From contig JAQIBT010000165.1 in assembly GCA_027858915.1 (NCBI GenBank), positions 1 through 64,000 of the forward strand: a DNA stretch of 64,000 bases, read 5' to 3'. This stretch comes from Salinisphaera sp. (GTDB lineage: Bacteria > Pseudomonadota > Gammaproteobacteria > Nevskiales > Salinisphaeraceae). The translations under genes and the position numbers were made by a program. A model generated the notes under the pieces. The model searched no databases, was not told the origin of the DNA, and saw only the letters and a program-made list of their open reading frames with translations. Position 1 is the first letter of the stretch; every line of letters starts with the position of its first letter. Below are positions 47,922 through 59,712 of the stretch, piece by piece.

Positions 47922-48362
47922 ATGGAATCTGCCACTCAACAAGCAGACGTGATCTGGCCGTTGCTACTTTTTACAGCCGCCGCGCTGGCACTGGTTGGTG
48001 CGATGCTTGGCATGTCGTACATGCTCGGCGGACGACACAATGAACGATTGGGCAATCAGCCGTATGAGTCGGGAATCAAGCCGACCGGCGGCGCCCGCAT
48101 GCGATTCTCCGCCAAGTTCTATCTGGTGGCGATCATCTTCGTGCTGTTCGATCTGGAAGTGGTTTTCATTTTCGCATGGGCCATTGCGGCGCCGGATCTG
48201 GGCTGGAGTGGCTACTTCGCATTCCTGACTTTTCTGGGTGTGCTGACGCTTGGCCTGATCTATGAATGGCGCATCGGCGCGCTGGATTGGGCGCCCAAGG
48301 CACCACGCCAGTATCGTCTGGACGCAATCGAAAGCAATCAGCGGCGGAACGCGCAGTCGTAG
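47922..48362 (+). CDS. nuoA: NADH-quinone oxidoreductase subunit A
   Basis: Membrane subunit A of complex I, 146 residues, three transmembrane helices. The conserved loop YESGIKPTGGARMRFSAKFY between helices 1 and 2 and the acidic IIFVLFDLEVVFIFAWAIA helix identify it. The frame is open from 47811, but ATG 47922 begins just before the first helix and gives the usual size. First gene of the nuoABCDEFGHIJKLMN operon. Confidence 0.95.
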   Translation: MESATQQADVIWPLLLFTAAALALVGAMLGMSYMLGGRHNERLGNQPYESGIKPTGGARMRFSAKFYLVAIIFVLFDLEVVFIFAWAIAAPDLGWSGYFAFLTFLGVLTLGLIYEWRIGALDWAPKAPRQYRLDAIESNQRRNAQS

Positions 48363-48410
48363 ACGCGACGCTCGACAACTCAGCACAGACAAGACACACG
48401 GTGGCGCTTG

Positions 48411-49058
48411 ATGGCCTGGACTCTTAGCAGTACCGACAACAATCCCACGCCCGGCTCAGCCGGCGGCGAGGGCGGCACGCTCGAAGACGCGCTGGCGCGC
48501 AACGTCGTCACGGCCAAGCTTGACGACATGATTGCCTGGGGCCGTAAGAATTCGATGTGGCCGTTCAATTTTGGCCTGTCCTGTTGCTATGTCGAAATGG
48601 CGACGGCCCTCACCGCGCCGCATGACATGGCGCGTTTCGGTGCCGAGGTCATTCGTGCCACCCCGCGTCAATCCGACGTCATGGTTATCGCGGGCACCTG
48701 TTTTCTCAAGATGGCGCCGGTCATACAGCGTCTGTATGAGCAGATGATGGAGCCGCGCTGGGTGATTTCCATGGGCTCCTGTGCCAACTCGGGCGGTATG
48801 TACGATATCTACTCGGTGGTTCAGGGCGTAGACAAGTTCCTGCCGGTCGACGTCTACGTCTCGGGCTGTCCGCCGCGCCCTGAGGCGTTCCTACAGGGAT
48901 TGCTCCTGCTGCAGGATTCGATCGGCGTCGAGAAACGTCCGTTATCTTGGATGATCGGCCCGCAAGGCGTCACCCGCGGCCCGAAGCTGTCGCAGCGCGA
49001 CGAGCGCCGCGCCGAACGTTCCAAGACCACCACCCTGCGTAGCCCGGACGAAGTCTGA
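48411..49058 (+). CDS. nuoB: NADH-quinone oxidoreductase subunit B
   Basis: Carries the terminal cluster N2 that hands electrons to quinone. 215 residues. Ligands: the tandem cysteines in [10 protein letters not shown], one in [15 protein letters not shown] and one in [12 protein letters not shown], the standard complex I pattern (contrast with the CGGC small subunit at 35645). Extra Pro/Gly-rich N-terminal 25 residues and a charged C-terminal tail. Start ATG 48411; the stop TGA shares bases with the next ATG (TGATG). Confidence 0.97.
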   Translation: MAWTLSSTDNNPTPGSAGGEGGTLEDALARNVVTAKLDDMIAWGRKNSMWPFNFGLSCCYVEMATALTAPHDMARFGAEVIRATPRQSDVMVIAGTCFLKMAPVIQRLYEQMMEPRWVISMGSCANSGGMYDIYSVVQGVDKFLPVDVYVSGCPPRPEAFLQGLLLLQDSIGVEKRPLSWMIGPQGVTRGPKLSQRDERRAERSKTTTLRSPDEV

Positions 49059-50806
49059 TGCTCGATACCGTAGATATTCAGCGCCAGCTCTCCGAGCGCT
49101 TCGGCCAGGACACGCTGCATCCGCAGATCACCGCCGACGGCCTGCCGACTTTCTGGGTGCCGCGCGATCGCATCCTGGAAGTACTCGGATTCCTGCGCCA
49201 GAACAGCGCCCCCGCCTATCGCATGCTCTACGACCTGACTGCGATAGACGAGCGTGCGCGCGAGCACCGACCCAATCAACCGATATCCGACTTCACCGTC
49301 GTCTATCATCTGTTGAGCCTGTTCCCGGTCGCCGAGATTCGGCTGAAAGTTGCCTTGCTCGAGGACGATCTGAGCGCGCCGACAGCGACCGGCATCTGGC
49401 CGAACGCCAACTGGTACGAGCGCGAGGTCTGGGACATGTTCGGCGTGACCTTCAACGGCCATCCGAACCTGCGTCGAATCCTGATGCCGCCGACCTGGAA
49501 AGGGCACCCGCTGCGCAAGGATCATTCGGCACGCGCGACCGAGTTCGAGCCGCTGCATCTGGACCCCAAGCGCCAGGACATCGAAGAAGACGCCCTGCAG
49601 TTCAAGCCCGAAGACTGGGGCATGGAGCGCGAATCGGGCGACACAGAGTTCATGTTCCTCAACATGGGGCCGAACCATCCCTCGGTGCACGGGGTCTTTC
49701 GTATCGTGCTGCAGCTGGACGGCGAGGAGATCCGGGGCGCAGTGCCGGATATCGGTTACCACCATCGCGGTGCCGAGAAGATGGCCGAGCGCCAGTCATG
49801 GCACACGTATATCCCTTATACCGATCGAGTGGATTATCTGGGCGGCGTGATGAACGAGCTGCCCTACGTCATGAACCTGGAAAAAGTGCTGGGCATCGAG
49901 GTGCCCGAGCGCGTGAAGGTCGCCCGGGTGATGCTGTGCGAATTCTTCCGTATCACCAGCCACCTCATGTTTCTCGGCACCTACGTACAGGATATCGGCT
50001 TCATGAGCCCGATCTTCTGGATGTTCTCGGACCGGCAGAAAGCCTACGACGTAATCGAGGCGATAACCGGCTTTCGCATGCATCCAGCGTTCTTCCGGAT
50101 CGGTGGCCTGTCGCTGGATCTGCCCAATGGCTGGGATCGCAAGGTCAAGGAGTTCATCGACTGGTTCCGGCCGCGGCTGAACGAGTACGAACGCATGATC
50201 GTGCCCAACGGGCTCGTGATCGAGCGCTCCCGACATATTGGCGCCTATTCGCAGGACGAAGCGATCGATTGGGGAATCACCGGCGCAGGGCTGCGCGCCA
50301 CGGGCGTCAATTTCGATCTGCGCAAGGCACGCCCCTACTCTGGATACGAGAATTTCGAGTTCGATGTGCCACTTGGTCACAACGGCGATTGCATGGATCG
50401 GTTGACGGTTCGTATCGAGGAGATGCGTCAGAGCACGAACATCATCGAGCAGTGCATGCAGAACATGCCCGAAGGCCCGTACAAATCCGACCACCCCTTG
50501 ACCACGCCGCCGGTCAAGGAGCGCACGATGCACGACATCGAAACGCTCATTGCACACTTTCTGACAGTAAGCTGGGGCCCGGTCATCCCGGCGATGGAGT
50601 CATCCACGATGATCGAAGGCACCAAGGGCCTGAACAGTTACTACTCTATTTCCGATAAACACACGATGAGCTATCGCACGCGTATCCGTACGCCGAGCTT
50701 CGCCCACCTGCAGCAGATCCCGCTGATCTCGCAGGGCGGCCTGGTCGCGGATCTGGTCGCAATTATTGGCTCGATCGATTTTGTAATGGCAGACGTGGAT
50801 CGATGA
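49058..50806 (+). CDS. nuoC: NADH-quinone oxidoreductase fused subunit C/D
   Basis: NuoCD fusion of 582 residues as in enterobacteria. The NuoC part (about 1-190) has [20 protein letters not shown]; the NuoD part starts with [20 protein letters not shown], where the quinone-site His is in NHPSVHG, and later [19 protein letters not shown]. It docks NuoB and forms the quinone pocket. NuoD evolved from the hydrogenase large subunit and lacks nickel ligands, like the Ehr-type protein at 33821 but with different substitutions. Translationally coupled to both neighbours. Confidence 0.97.
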   Translation: MLDTVDIQRQLSERFGQDTLHPQITADGLPTFWVPRDRILEVLGFLRQNSAPAYRMLYDLTAIDERAREHRPNQPISDFTVVYHLLSLFPVAEIRLKVALLEDDLSAPTATGIWPNANWYEREVWDMFGVTFNGHPNLRRILMPPTWKGHPLRKDHSARATEFEPLHLDPKRQDIEEDALQFKPEDWGMERESGDTEFMFLNMGPNHPSVHGVFRIVLQLDGEEIRGAVPDIGYHHRGAEKMAERQSWHTYIPYTDRVDYLGGVMNELPYVMNLEKVLGIEVPERVKVARVMLCEFFRITSHLMFLGTYVQDIGFMSPIFWMFSDRQKAYDVIEAITGFRMHPAFFRIGGLSLDLPNGWDRKVKEFIDWFRPRLNEYERMIVPNGLVIERSRHIGAYSQDEAIDWGITGAGLRATGVNFDLRKARPYSGYENFEFDVPLGHNGDCMDRLTVRIEEMRQSTNIIEQCMQNMPEGPYKSDHPLTTPPVKERTMHDIETLIAHFLTVSWGPVIPAMESSTMIEGTKGLNSYYSISDKHTMSYRTRIRTPSFAHLQQIPLISQGGLVADLVAIIGSIDFVMADVDR

Positions 50807-51273
50807 TGCAACTCAGCGAAGCCGAAATCGAGGGTATCCAGCACGAGATGAGCCTCTATGAGGATCCGGGTGCGGCGACCATCGAAGCGCTCAAGATCGT
50901 GCAGGAACATCGAGGCTGGGTGTCGGACGAAGCGCTTGCAGCGGCGGCCGCGGTAGTCAACGTTACGCCGACTCAGATGGAGGCTGTGGCGACGTTCTAT
51001 AATCTGATCTTCCGCCAGCCCGTCGGCCGGCACGTGATCATGCTGTGCGACTCCATCTCCTGTTATCTCGTGGGCTACGAACAGGTCCGTGATCATCTGA
51101 AATCCACGCTTGGCATCGACTTTGGCCAGACCACCGCGGACGGGCGTTTCACACTGCTGCCTATCTGTTGCCTGGGCGATTGCGACAAGGGCCCCGCGAT
51201 GCGTGTTGGCGAGGTCTATCACGACCAGCTCACCCCTGAACGGGTCGACGCCATACTCGACGAATACAAATAG
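50803..51273 (+). CDS. nuoE: NADH-quinone oxidoreductase subunit E
   Basis: 156-residue thioredoxin-fold subunit carrying the [2Fe-2S] cluster N1a. Ligands are the Cys pair in [13 protein letters not shown] (CxxxxC) and in [14 protein letters not shown] (CxxxC). Part of the NADH-dehydrogenase module with NuoF and NuoG. ATG overlaps the nuoC stop (ATGA). Confidence 0.96.
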   Translation: MMQLSEAEIEGIQHEMSLYEDPGAATIEALKIVQEHRGWVSDEALAAAAAVVNVTPTQMEAVATFYNLIFRQPVGRHVIMLCDSISCYLVGYEQVRDHLKSTLGIDFGQTTADGRFTLLPICCLGDCDKGPAMRVGEVYHDQLTPERVDAILDEYK

Positions 51274-51291
51274 GGTGGCGGAGTACAACTA

Positions 51292-52611
51292 ATGGAAGAA
51301 ACCAGAGTACTGACGCAGCGCATCCGCGCCGACCGCTCGCCGGTCTGGATGAAAGACTATCTGGATAGCGGCGGCTACGACGCGCTCAAGAAAGTTCTGG
51401 CCGAACTCAAACCGACCGAAGTTGGCCCGCTGGTCAAGGAAGCGGGTCTGCGCGGGCGAGGCGGCGCGGGTTTTCCGACCGGTGTGAAGTGGTCGTTCAT
51501 GCCGCGCTTCGAAGAGCGCCCTGAGCAGCGACCGGCGCATGTCTATCTGGTGGTCAACGCCGACGAGATGGAGCCCGGTACCTTCAAGGATCGACTGCTC
51601 ATGGAAGGCGATCCGCATCAGCTGATCGAGTCCATGATCATCTCGGCCTATGCCATCGGCGCCGATATCGCCTATGTGTTTCTGCGTGGCGAATACACCG
51701 AGTGCCGTCGGCGCCTGCAACAGGCGATAGACGAGGCGACTGCCGAGGGGTTTCTTGGCAAGAACATTCTGGATTCAGGTTTCAATCTGAGCCTGCACCT
51801 GCACATGAGTGCCGGGCGTTATATCTGTGGTGAGGAATCGGCGCTGCTGTCGGCGCTGGAAGGCCGCCGCGCGGTGCCGCGCCACAAGCCGCCTTTTCCA
51901 GCGGCATCGGGGCTGTTCGGCCAGCCAACCACTGTCAACAACGTCGAAACCGTCTGCAACGTCCCGCACATCATCAATAACGGCGGCGACTGGTACAAGG
52001 AGCTCGGGCTCAACAAGGATGGCGGCACCAAGCTGTTCGGCGCCTCGGGTCACGTCGCCAAACCGGGGCTGGCCGAGTTTCCACTCGGCGTGAAGCTGGG
52101 CGACGTGCTCGAGCATTTTGGCGGCATCCGTAATGGTCGCAAGCTCAAGGGCCTGCTACCCGGTGGCGGCTCCACTCCGTTCCTGACGCCCGATCATCTC
52201 GATACGCCGATGGACTATGACGGCGTGGGCGCGGTCGGCAGTCGGCTGGGGACGGCGACCATGGTCGTATTCGATGACCAGACTCCGATTGTCGGTGTGC
52301 TGAAGAATCTCGAGCATTTTTACGCCCAGGAATCCTGCGGCTGGTGCACGCCCTGTCGTGACGGCCTGCCCTGGGTTGAGCGGATACTGGGAAACCTGGA
52401 GGCCGGCAAGGGCCAGCCTGGCGACATCGAGTTGCTCGATCTACACGTCAAACTGCTCGGCCCAGGCAAAACCTTCTGTGCCCATGCGCCTGGCGCGATG
52501 GGCCCGCTGGAAGCCGGCCTCAAGTATTTCCGCGAAGAGCTGGCTGCCCTGATTCCGGACGACGCACAGACGCTTGGCCGCATCGAAGCGGCCAACGCGA
52601 ATCCTCTTTAA
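51292..52611 (+). CDS. nuoF: NADH-quinone oxidoreductase subunit F
   Basis: NADH- and FMN-binding subunit with cluster N3, 439 residues. The glycine-rich NADH site reads LRGRGGAGFPTGVKW, the FMN region is VVNADEMEPGTFKDR, and the [4Fe-4S] ligands are in ESCGWCTPCRDGLPW plus the Cys of KTFCAHAPGAMGP. Normal length. Begins 18 bases after nuoE; a GGTGGCGGAG stretch lies before the ATG. Confidence 0.97.
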   Translation: MEETRVLTQRIRADRSPVWMKDYLDSGGYDALKKVLAELKPTEVGPLVKEAGLRGRGGAGFPTGVKWSFMPRFEERPEQRPAHVYLVVNADEMEPGTFKDRLLMEGDPHQLIESMIISAYAIGADIAYVFLRGEYTECRRRLQQAIDEATAEGFLGKNILDSGFNLSLHLHMSAGRYICGEESALLSALEGRRAVPRHKPPFPAASGLFGQPTTVNNVETVCNVPHIINNGGDWYKELGLNKDGGTKLFGASGHVAKPGLAEFPLGVKLGDVLEHFGGIRNGRKLKGLLPGGGSTPFLTPDHLDTPMDYDGVGAVGSRLGTATMVVFDDQTPIVGVLKNLEHFYAQESCGWCTPCRDGLPWVERILGNLEAGKGQPGDIELLDLHVKLLGPGKTFCAHAPGAMGPLEAGLKYFREELAALIPDDAQTLGRIEAANANPL

Positions 52612-52629
52612 ATAGCGCACGGTTTAGCC

Positions 52630-55320
52630 ATGGCAACGATCACCATCGACGGCAATCAGTATGATGTCGACGACACCGAGAATCTGCTGGCAGTTGCTCT
52701 GTCGAAGGGCTATGACCTGCCCTATTTCTGCTGGCATCCAGAGTTGCACAGCGTAGGCGCCTGTCGCCAGTGCGCGGTCAAGCAGTACCGCAACGACGAA
52801 GACGAGAAGGGCATGATTGTCATGGCCTGCATGACGCCCTGCTCCGACGGCGGCCGTTTCGAGATCGCAGACAAGGAAGCCGCCGAAATGCGCTCCCAGG
52901 TCATCGAATGGCTGATGATCAATCATCCGCACGATTGCCCGGTGTGTGAAGAAGGCGGCGAGTGTCATCTGCAGGACATGACGCTGATGACCGGGCATAC
53001 CCAACGGCGCTATCGCGGCCCGAAACGCACGCACCGGAATCAGGACCTGGGCCCGTTCATCTCGCACGAAATGAACCGCTGTATCGCCTGTTACCGCTGC
53101 GTGCGCTTTTACCGCGACTATGCCGACGGCGATGACCTGCGCGCGCTTGGCTCACACAACAACGTCTATTTCGGCCGCGATTCGGACGGTGCACTTGATA
53201 ACGAGTTCTCGGGCAATCTGGTCGAGGTCTGCCCGACGGGTGTGTTCACAGACAAGACGCTGGGCGCCCACTACAACCGCAAATGGGATATGCAGAATGC
53301 GCCCGGCATCTGCACGCATTGCTCGCTGGGCTGCAATACCAGCCCCGGTTCACGCCAGGGCATGCTCAAGCGTATCCAGAATCGCTTTCACGGCGAGATC
53401 AACCATTATTTTCTATGCGACCGCGGCCGTTTTGGCGCCGGTTTCGTCAACCGCGACGATCGTCCGCGTCAACCGCTGGTACGCAACGCAGACGGTATCC
53501 TCGAGCCGCGTGCAATGGACGTCATGCGCGACACCATGGAAAGCGTGTTCGCCGAGGCGAAAGGTGTGGTTGGCGTAGGTTCGCCGCGCGCCTCACTGGA
53601 AGACAACTACGCCCTGCGCCATCTGGTGGGTGCGAAGCAGTTCAGCAACGGCATGAGCGCGCCAGACGCCGCTGCCAGCCGGGCCGCGCTCGCGGTTCTT
53701 GAAAATCACAGCGGCCAGCTGGCTACGCTGCGCGAGATTGAAGAGTGCGACGCCGTGCTGATTCTCGGCGAGGATGTCACCCAGACCGCACCGCGCGTTG
53801 CCCTGTCGCTACGCCAGTCGGCGCGTAACAAACATCATGAAATGGCCGCTGCCAACAAGATCCCGAAATGGCATGCGCGCGCCGTTCGCGATATTGGGCA
53901 AACCCATAACAGCCCGATCTTCTCGGCCACGACGCATGCGACGCGGCTGGACGATATCGTGGTCGAGCCCTACCGCGCCCGACCGAACGCAATCGCCGCA
54001 CTCGGATTCGCCGTCGCCAATGCCTTGGACGCGACCGCACCGGCGGCGGTCGAACCGTTGGACCAGGACGCACAAGCGTTCGTCGACGCGATCGCCGCGA
54101 CCCTCAAGGGAGCCAAAAAGCCGTTGATCATTGCCGGTACGAGCCTAGGTGATCCGTCGATCCTGGCCGCCGCCGGCAATGCGATGCGCGCCTTGCGCAC
54201 GGCGAACAGCGAGGCCCGGCTGTTTGTCACCTTCAATGAAGCCAACAGTCTCGGCTTGGCGATGATGGAAGATCGCGACGTCGACACGGCCTTCGCTGCC
54301 ATCGAGGACGGTACGGCCGATACGCTGGTCGTGATGCAGAACTGCCTGTACGAACGGGCGCCCAAGGCCCGCGTCGACGCGGCGATCAAAAAAGCGAAAA
54401 ACGTGATCGTGATGGATCACAGTCTCACGCGCACGGTCGGTGAAGCCGCAACGCACGTGTTGCCGGCCGGCAGCTTCGCCGAGGCCGATGGCACGCTGAT
54501 CAACAACGAAGGCCGCGCACAGCGTTTCTTCCAGGTATTCATTCCGGATGCGCCGATGCAGGAAGGCTGGCGCTGGGCGCAGGATCTGGCCGAGGTGGCC
54601 GGCCACAAGCCCGACTGGATCGGCATGGATGACCTGATTGCGGCGATCGTGGCCGACATGCCGCAGTTCGCCGGCATCCAGGACGCAGCACCCAGCCAGA
54701 GCTTCCGCAAATTCGGCATGCGTTTTCCGCGCAGTCCTCACCGATATTCGGGCCGCACGGCACTGTATGCCAACGTTGATGTGCGTGAACGACGCCCCGA
54801 AGTCGATCCCGACTCGGCGCTGTCTTATTCGATGGAAGGTTATCAGGGCGTCGCGACGCCGCCGGCGCTCATGTCGTATGCCTGGGCACCGGGCTGGGAC
54901 TCCAACCAGGCCGCCATCACCCGTTTTCAGGATGAGGTCGGCGGCCATCTGAAAGGCGGCGATCCTGGGGTACGAATCCTGCGGGTTGCCGCCGGGCATT
55001 CGGCGTTTGCCGACGCCACGATCCATCCGGTCGCGGGCTGGCAGGCCGTACCGATACACGCTATCTTCGGCAGCGAATCGCAGTCAGCGCGCTCGGCAGC
55101 GATCGTCGAACGCATGCCAGCCGCCGAATACCGAGTGAACCCGGCGGCCGCGAAGAGCTTGAAGCTGACCGCCGGCGATACGCTCGAACTGGCGATCGAC
55201 GGTGAAACCCACGCCTTCCCGATTGCTATCGATCCCAGCCTGCCCGATCAGACCGTTGGCGTGCCGGTCGGCATGCACGGGGTCTGCGGCCTGCGACTGC
55301 CTGTGGAAATCAAGCCATGA
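52630..55320 (+). CDS. nuoG: NADH-quinone oxidoreductase subunit G
   Basis: 896-residue iron-sulfur subunit. The N-terminal ferredoxin-like domain holds N1b ([18 protein letters not shown], then MTPC), followed by the His-ligated N5 site [14 protein letters not shown] and N4 ([11 protein letters not shown] with CPTGVF). A fourth site CTHCSLGC with a later Cys in FLCDRGRFG corresponds to the extra cluster N7 of E. coli-type NuoG. The remainder is a molybdopterin-oxidoreductase-like domain without cofactor. The stop overlaps nuoH (ATGA). Confidence 0.96.
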   Translation: MATITIDGNQYDVDDTENLLAVALSKGYDLPYFCWHPELHSVGACRQCAVKQYRNDEDEKGMIVMACMTPCSDGGRFEIADKEAAEMRSQVIEWLMINHPHDCPVCEEGGECHLQDMTLMTGHTQRRYRGPKRTHRNQDLGPFISHEMNRCIACYRCVRFYRDYADGDDLRALGSHNNVYFGRDSDGALDNEFSGNLVEVCPTGVFTDKTLGAHYNRKWDMQNAPGICTHCSLGCNTSPGSRQGMLKRIQNRFHGEINHYFLCDRGRFGAGFVNRDDRPRQPLVRNADGILEPRAMDVMRDTMESVFAEAKGVVGVGSPRASLEDNYALRHLVGAKQFSNGMSAPDAAASRAALAVLENHSGQLATLREIEECDAVLILGEDVTQTAPRVALSLRQSARNKHHEMAAANKIPKWHARAVRDIGQTHNSPIFSATTHATRLDDIVVEPYRARPNAIAALGFAVANALDATAPAAVEPLDQDAQAFVDAIAATLKGAKKPLIIAGTSLGDPSILAAAGNAMRALRTANSEARLFVTFNEANSLGLAMMEDRDVDTAFAAIEDGTADTLVVMQNCLYERAPKARVDAAIKKAKNVIVMDHSLTRTVGEAATHVLPAGSFAEADGTLINNEGRAQRFFQVFIPDAPMQEGWRWAQDLAEVAGHKPDWIGMDDLIAAIVADMPQFAGIQDAAPSQSFRKFGMRFPRSPHRYSGRTALYANVDVRERRPEVDPDSALSYSMEGYQGVATPPALMSYAWAPGWDSNQAAITRFQDEVGGHLKGGDPGVRILRVAAGHSAFADATIHPVAGWQAVPIHAIFGSESQSARSAAIVERMPAAEYRVNPAAAKSLKLTAGDTLELAIDGETHAFPIAIDPSLPDQTVGVPVGMHGVCGLRLPVEIKP

Positions 55321-56297
55321 TCTTTGGTCTATCGGAACACGACATCATCTCGATCGGTCTCACGGCGATCAGAACCCTGGTCATTTTGCTCGGCAGCGTG
55401 CTCGTCGCGGCGATGATGATCTGGGTGGAGCGGCGTTTACTCGGCCTGTGGCAGGATCGGTACGGTCCAAACCGCGTCGGGCCCTTCGGGCTGCTTCAGG
55501 TTGTGGCCGACATGATCAAGATCTTCTTCAAGGAAGACTGGATTCCACCGTTCGCCGACAAGGCAGTGTTCGTGGTGGCGCCGGCGATCATCATGCTCAC
55601 CTCCATGCTCGCCTTCGCGGTCATTCCATTCACGCCCACCTGGACCGTCGTCAATCTGAACGTCGGCATCCTGTTCCTGCTGGCCATGAGTTCACTGGGC
55701 GTCTATTCGGTGATCTTTGCGGGCTGGGCCTCGGATAACAAGTACGCCCTGCTAGGCGCCATGCGAACGGCCGCACAGATGATCTCCTACGAGGTTTTCA
55801 TGGGCCTGTCGCTGCTGGGCGTGGTGCTGCTGGCCGGCAGCTTCAATCTGGGCGTTATCGTCGAATCGCAGCGCGGCATGTGGAACGTGATTCCGCAGTT
55901 CCCGGCGTTTGTAATCTTTTTCCTGGCCGGCTGTGCGGAAATCCACCGGGCGCCGTTTGACCTGCCGGAAGCCGAGCAGGAACTCACCTCGGGTTACCAC
56001 ACCGAGTATTCGGGCATGAAGTTCGGCATGTTCTTCGTCGGCGAATACCTCGGCATCGTGCTGATCTCCTGCCTGGTCACCACCCTGTTCTTCGGCGGCT
56101 GGCTCGGCCCGTGGCTGCCCGGCTTCGTGTGGTTCGCCCTGAAGGCCGGCTTCTTCATGTGTTTCTTCATCCTGTTGCGTGCTGCCACCGTGCGGCCACG
56201 CTATGACCAGCTCATGGCCTTTGGCTGGAAAGTGCTGCTGCCGATTGCGATCATCAACGTGGCAATTACCGGCGCTATTGTGGTGGCCCAGAGTTGA
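55317..56297 (+). CDS. nuoH: NADH-quinone oxidoreductase subunit H
   Basis: 326-residue membrane subunit, eight helices, forming the quinone entry channel with NuoB and NuoD. Loop 1 reads [20 protein letters not shown] and the conserved acidic loop [20 protein letters not shown] is intact. Compare its hydrogenase-type homologue at 30722. Confidence 0.97.
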   Translation: MIFGLSEHDIISIGLTAIRTLVILLGSVLVAAMMIWVERRLLGLWQDRYGPNRVGPFGLLQVVADMIKIFFKEDWIPPFADKAVFVVAPAIIMLTSMLAFAVIPFTPTWTVVNLNVGILFLLAMSSLGVYSVIFAGWASDNKYALLGAMRTAAQMISYEVFMGLSLLGVVLLAGSFNLGVIVESQRGMWNVIPQFPAFVIFFLAGCAEIHRAPFDLPEAEQELTSGYHTEYSGMKFGMFFVGEYLGIVLISCLVTTLFFGGWLGPWLPGFVWFALKAGFFMCFFILLRAATVRPRYDQLMAFGWKVLLPIAIINVAITGAIVVAQS

Positions 56298-56362
56298 TCA
56301 GCCTTTAACCGACAGTTGATCGCGGACATTCGATCCGGGACTGTGTTCTCCAAGAGCCGTTT

Positions 56363-56911
56363 ATGAAAAACGCTGCACAAAACGCTATTTCTGCCACCTC
56401 GGGCGTGCTGCGCACGCTCGGGATGACGTTCATGCACAGCTTTCGCAAGCGCGACACCATCATGTATCCCGAAGAGCAGCCGTATCTGCCGCCGCGCTAT
56501 CGCGGCCGGATCGTGCTGACCCGCGATCCAGACGGGGCCGAGCGCTGTGTGGCCTGTAATCTGTGCTCGGTGGCCTGCCCGGTCGACTGCATCAGCGTGG
56601 TCAAGACCGAAGACGAAACCGGTCGCTGGTATCCGGAGTCCTTTCGCATCAACTTTTCGCGCTGCATCTATTGCGGGTTCTGCGAGGAGGCCTGCCCGAC
56701 CTATGCCATCCAGTTGACTCCGGACTTCGAGATGGGCGAGTTCGATCGTCAGCAAATGGTTTACGAGAAGAGCGACCTGCTGATTTCTGGCGTAGGCAAG
56801 CGACCGGGCTACAACTTCTATCGCGTGGCCGGCATGGCCGTCGGCGGCAAGGACAAGGGGGCGGCCGAGAACGAGGCCGAACCTATCGATATCAAGACAT
56901 TGCTGCCGTGA
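56363..56911 (+). CDS. nuoI: NADH-quinone oxidoreductase subunit I
   Basis: 182-residue 2[4Fe-4S] ferredoxin-type subunit carrying N6a and N6b. Both motifs are complete: [17 protein letters not shown] and [17 protein letters not shown]. The N-terminal amphipathic helix [20 protein letters not shown] contacts the membrane. Lies 65 bases after nuoH, the widest spacing so far in the operon. Contrast with the single-cluster remnant fused to the small subunit at 35645. Confidence 0.96.
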   Translation: MKNAAQNAISATSGVLRTLGMTFMHSFRKRDTIMYPEEQPYLPPRYRGRIVLTRDPDGAERCVACNLCSVACPVDCISVVKTEDETGRWYPESFRINFSRCIYCGFCEEACPTYAIQLTPDFEMGEFDRQQMVYEKSDLLISGVGKRPGYNFYRVAGMAVGGKDKGAAENEAEPIDIKTLLP

Positions 56912-56980
56912 TGCGTTGTCTGTCGTCTCGACACCCCCAGCGCTGTCTTTGCGCTGAACGCAGGCCCTAAGGGAACCGCT

Positions 56981-57538
56981 ATGGAATTCGCTTTCTTCAT
57001 CGCTGGATTTATCGCACTGGCCGCCACGCTGCGCGTCATCACCTGTGCGAATCCGGTTCACGCGTTGTTGTACCTGATCGTATCGCTACTGGCCGTCGCC
57101 ATCGACTTCTATGCGTTGGGCGCGCCGTTCGCTGCCACGCTCGAAGTGGTTGTGTACGCAGGCGCGGTGATGGTGCTGTTCGTGTTCGTGGTGATGATGC
57201 TCAACCTGAACGCCGAAACCGTGGCCCGCGAGCGCCACTGGTTACGGCCGGCATTGTGGACCGGCCCTGCAATCATGGCAGGGGTTCTGCTCTTTGCCAT
57301 GCTGGGCGCACTGATCGACGGCCATAGCATCGGCGTAGTCGACGGGCAGGTACTATCGGCAAACTCCGTCGGCAAACAACTGTTCGGGCCGTACGTTCTG
57401 GTAGTCGAGCTGTCTGCGTTCCTGTTACTCGCGGCGCTGGTCGTGGCCGCACACTTAGGCCGTGAAGACGACGATGTGGAAGACAAAGATACGGCGCGTC
57501 GCGAACGCGGCGTATCCAAGGCAGGAGAACAACGATAA
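56981..57538 (+). CDS. nuoJ: NADH-quinone oxidoreductase subunit J
   Basis: 185-residue membrane subunit, five helices, opening [20 protein letters not shown] and with the conserved [20 protein letters not shown] helix containing the pi-bulge region. Charged C-terminal tail ([17 protein letters not shown]). The preceding 69-base gap contains the motif TTAGGGCCTG on the minus strand (56961-56970). The stop shares a base with nuoK. Confidence 0.95.
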   Translation: MEFAFFIAGFIALAATLRVITCANPVHALLYLIVSLLAVAIDFYALGAPFAATLEVVVYAGAVMVLFVFVVMMLNLNAETVARERHWLRPALWTGPAIMAGVLLFAMLGALIDGHSIGVVDGQVLSANSVGKQLFGPYVLVVELSAFLLLAALVVAAHLGREDDDVEDKDTARRERGVSKAGEQR

Positions 57539-57846
57539 TGAACGGACTCCCGATCGAATACGGCATGGGGCTGGCCGCCTTGTTGTTCATCATGGGCCTG
57601 ACCGGCCTCGTGGTGCGTCGAAATACGCTGTTCATCCTCATGTGTCTCGAGATCATGCTCAATTCAACGGGCCTGGCTTTCATCGTGGCCGGCCAGCATT
57701 GGCACCAGGCGGACGGGCAGTCGATGTTCATCCTGATTATCGGCCTGGCCGCTGCCGAAGCCAGCATCGGCCTCGGGCTGCTGCTGCAGCTCTACAAACG
57801 TTTCAAGACAATCGACATTGACGCAGCCAGCGAGATGCACGGATGA
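57538..57846 (+). CDS. nuoK: NADH-quinone oxidoreductase subunit K
   Basis: 102 residues, three helices. The two membrane-embedded glutamates of NuoK are visible in [18 protein letters not shown] and [18 protein letters not shown]. Equivalent to the C-terminal part of the HyfE-like protein at 31681. Overlaps nuoL by 4 bases. Confidence 0.96.
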   Translation: MNGLPIEYGMGLAALLFIMGLTGLVVRRNTLFILMCLEIMLNSTGLAFIVAGQHWHQADGQSMFILIIGLAAAEASIGLGLLLQLYKRFKTIDIDAASEMHG

Positions 57847-59696
57847 GCCTGCTTGCCCTGACCATCGTATTTCCGCTGCTCGGCGCCATCACGCTGAGCC
57901 TGTTCCCGCGCATGAACGACGGGTTGGCAGCCACTATCGGCGCTGCCTCGGTCGGCCTGGCGGCGCTCACGACGGCGATCGTCATGATCTTCTGGGGAAC
58001 CGCCGGCGGCTATCCTTATATCCAGACGCTCTGGCAGTGGGTCTCGGTCGGCGATTTCCAGATGAATTTCGCGCTGTATCTGGACGGCCTGTCAATCACC
58101 ATGATGGGCGTGGTCACGGGCGTGGGCTTCCTGATCCACCTGTTCGCCACCTGGTACATGAAGCATGACCTGGAAGGCGACCGCGGGATGGCGCGCTTCT
58201 TTGCGTACATGAACCTGTTCATCGTCGCCATGCTGTTGCTGGTGCTTGGCGACAACCTCTTGCTGTTGTACCTGGGTTGGGAGGGTGTCGGCCTGTGCAG
58301 CTATCTGCTGATTGGCTTCTACTACAAGTCCGAGGCGAATGCCTGGTGTGCCTACAAGGCCTTCATCGTCACCCGTATTGGTGACGTGTTCCTGGCGATC
58401 GGCATGTTCATGCTGTTCGCCACGTTTGGCACGCTGAATATCCAGACCCTGCTGCATCAGGCGCCACAGGTCTGGGAACAAGGTGGCACGATGGTCAACG
58501 TGACCGCGCTGATGCTACTGCTGGGTGCCTGCGGCAAGTCCGCACAGCTGCCGCTGCAGACCTGGCTGGCCGATGCCATGGCCGGCCCGACGCCGGTCTC
58601 TGCCTTGATCCACGCCGCCACCATGGTCACCGCGGGCGTGTATCTGATCGCCCGCACCCACGGCATCTTCGAGCTGGCCCCGGTCATCCTGGAACTGGTG
58701 GGCGTGATCGGCGGCCTGACGCTGCTGATCGCCGGCTGCGCGGCCCTGGCACAGACCGATATCAAGCGCGTCATCGCCTATTCCACCATGAGTCAGATCG
58801 GCTATATGTTTTTGGCGCTCGGCGTCGGCGCCTGGCATGCCGCGATATTCCATCTGATGATCCACGCCTTCTTCAAGTCACTGCTGTTCCTGACCTCGGG
58901 ATCGGTGATCATCGCCTGTCATCACGAACAGAACATCTTCAAGATGGGTGGCCTGCGCAAGACGCTGCCGCTGGACTACTGGATGATGGTTATCGGCGGC
59001 TCGGCTCTATCTGCCCTGCCAATTGTGACCGCCGGCTTCTACTCCAAGGATGCGATCCTGTGGGATGCCGTTGCCAACGGCCACGGGTTGCTCTGGCTGT
59101 TCGGCCTGGTGGGTGCGTTCATTACGGCGGTCTACACGTTCCGCATGATCTTCATCGTCTTCCACGGCGAGGAAAAGATCCATGCGCATGCAGGCAGCGG
59201 ACTCTCCCATCATCTGCCATTGATCGTGCTCGCTGTGCTGTCGACCTTCGTAGGCGCGCTCATTGTCCAGCCGCTGGGTGGCGTGTTGCCCTCGGGTGCA
59301 GTGGAAGGCCATCACTGGGTCGAGCTTTTCTTTGAAGTGATCTCCAGCGTCGTGGCGCTGGTCGGCCTGGGCGTTGCAGCCGCGCTTTTCCTAGGCAAGC
59401 GGGAGATGATGCGCAACGTGGTCGACACGCCTGTGGGTGGCGGCACCTGGACGTTCTTCCACAACGCATTGGGCTTCGACTGGCTCTACGACAAGACGCT
59501 TGTACAACCCTATCTGTTTGTAGCAAGTCTGCATCGGGTCGATTGGATCAATTCCCTGATCAATCTGCTACCGACTGCAGCATCCGGTTCCAACGCTGCA
59601 CTTGTGACCACCCAGAGCGGCCGGTTGCGCTGGTACGCCGCGACCGTCTTCGGCGGCGCCGCGGCGTTTCTCGTCGCACTGATGTTGTTCGGATAA
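57843..59696 (+). CDS. nuoL: NADH-quinone oxidoreductase subunit L
   Basis: 617-residue distal antiporter-like proton pump with the long lateral C-terminal helix. Markers: [20 protein letters not shown] (helix 5 Glu), [20 protein letters not shown] with the TM7 Lys, [20 protein letters not shown] and [20 protein letters not shown]. Length and order are typical. Confidence 0.97.
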   Translation: MSLLALTIVFPLLGAITLSLFPRMNDGLAATIGAASVGLAALTTAIVMIFWGTAGGYPYIQTLWQWVSVGDFQMNFALYLDGLSITMMGVVTGVGFLIHLFATWYMKHDLEGDRGMARFFAYMNLFIVAMLLLVLGDNLLLLYLGWEGVGLCSYLLIGFYYKSEANAWCAYKAFIVTRIGDVFLAIGMFMLFATFGTLNIQTLLHQAPQVWEQGGTMVNVTALMLLLGACGKSAQLPLQTWLADAMAGPTPVSALIHAATMVTAGVYLIARTHGIFELAPVILELVGVIGGLTLLIAGCAALAQTDIKRVIAYSTMSQIGYMFLALGVGAWHAAIFHLMIHAFFKSLLFLTSGSVIIACHHEQNIFKMGGLRKTLPLDYWMMVIGGSALSALPIVTAGFYSKDAILWDAVANGHGLLWLFGLVGAFITAVYTFRMIFIVFHGEEKIHAHAGSGLSHHLPLIVLAVLSTFVGALIVQPLGGVLPSGAVEGHHWVELFFEVISSVVALVGLGVAAALFLGKREMMRNVVDTPVGGGTWTFFHNALGFDWLYDKTLVQPYLFVASLHRVDWINSLINLLPTAASGSNAALVTTQSGRLRWYAATVFGGAAAFLVALMLFG

Positions 59697-59712
59697 CGAC
59701 CAAGGACCTCCA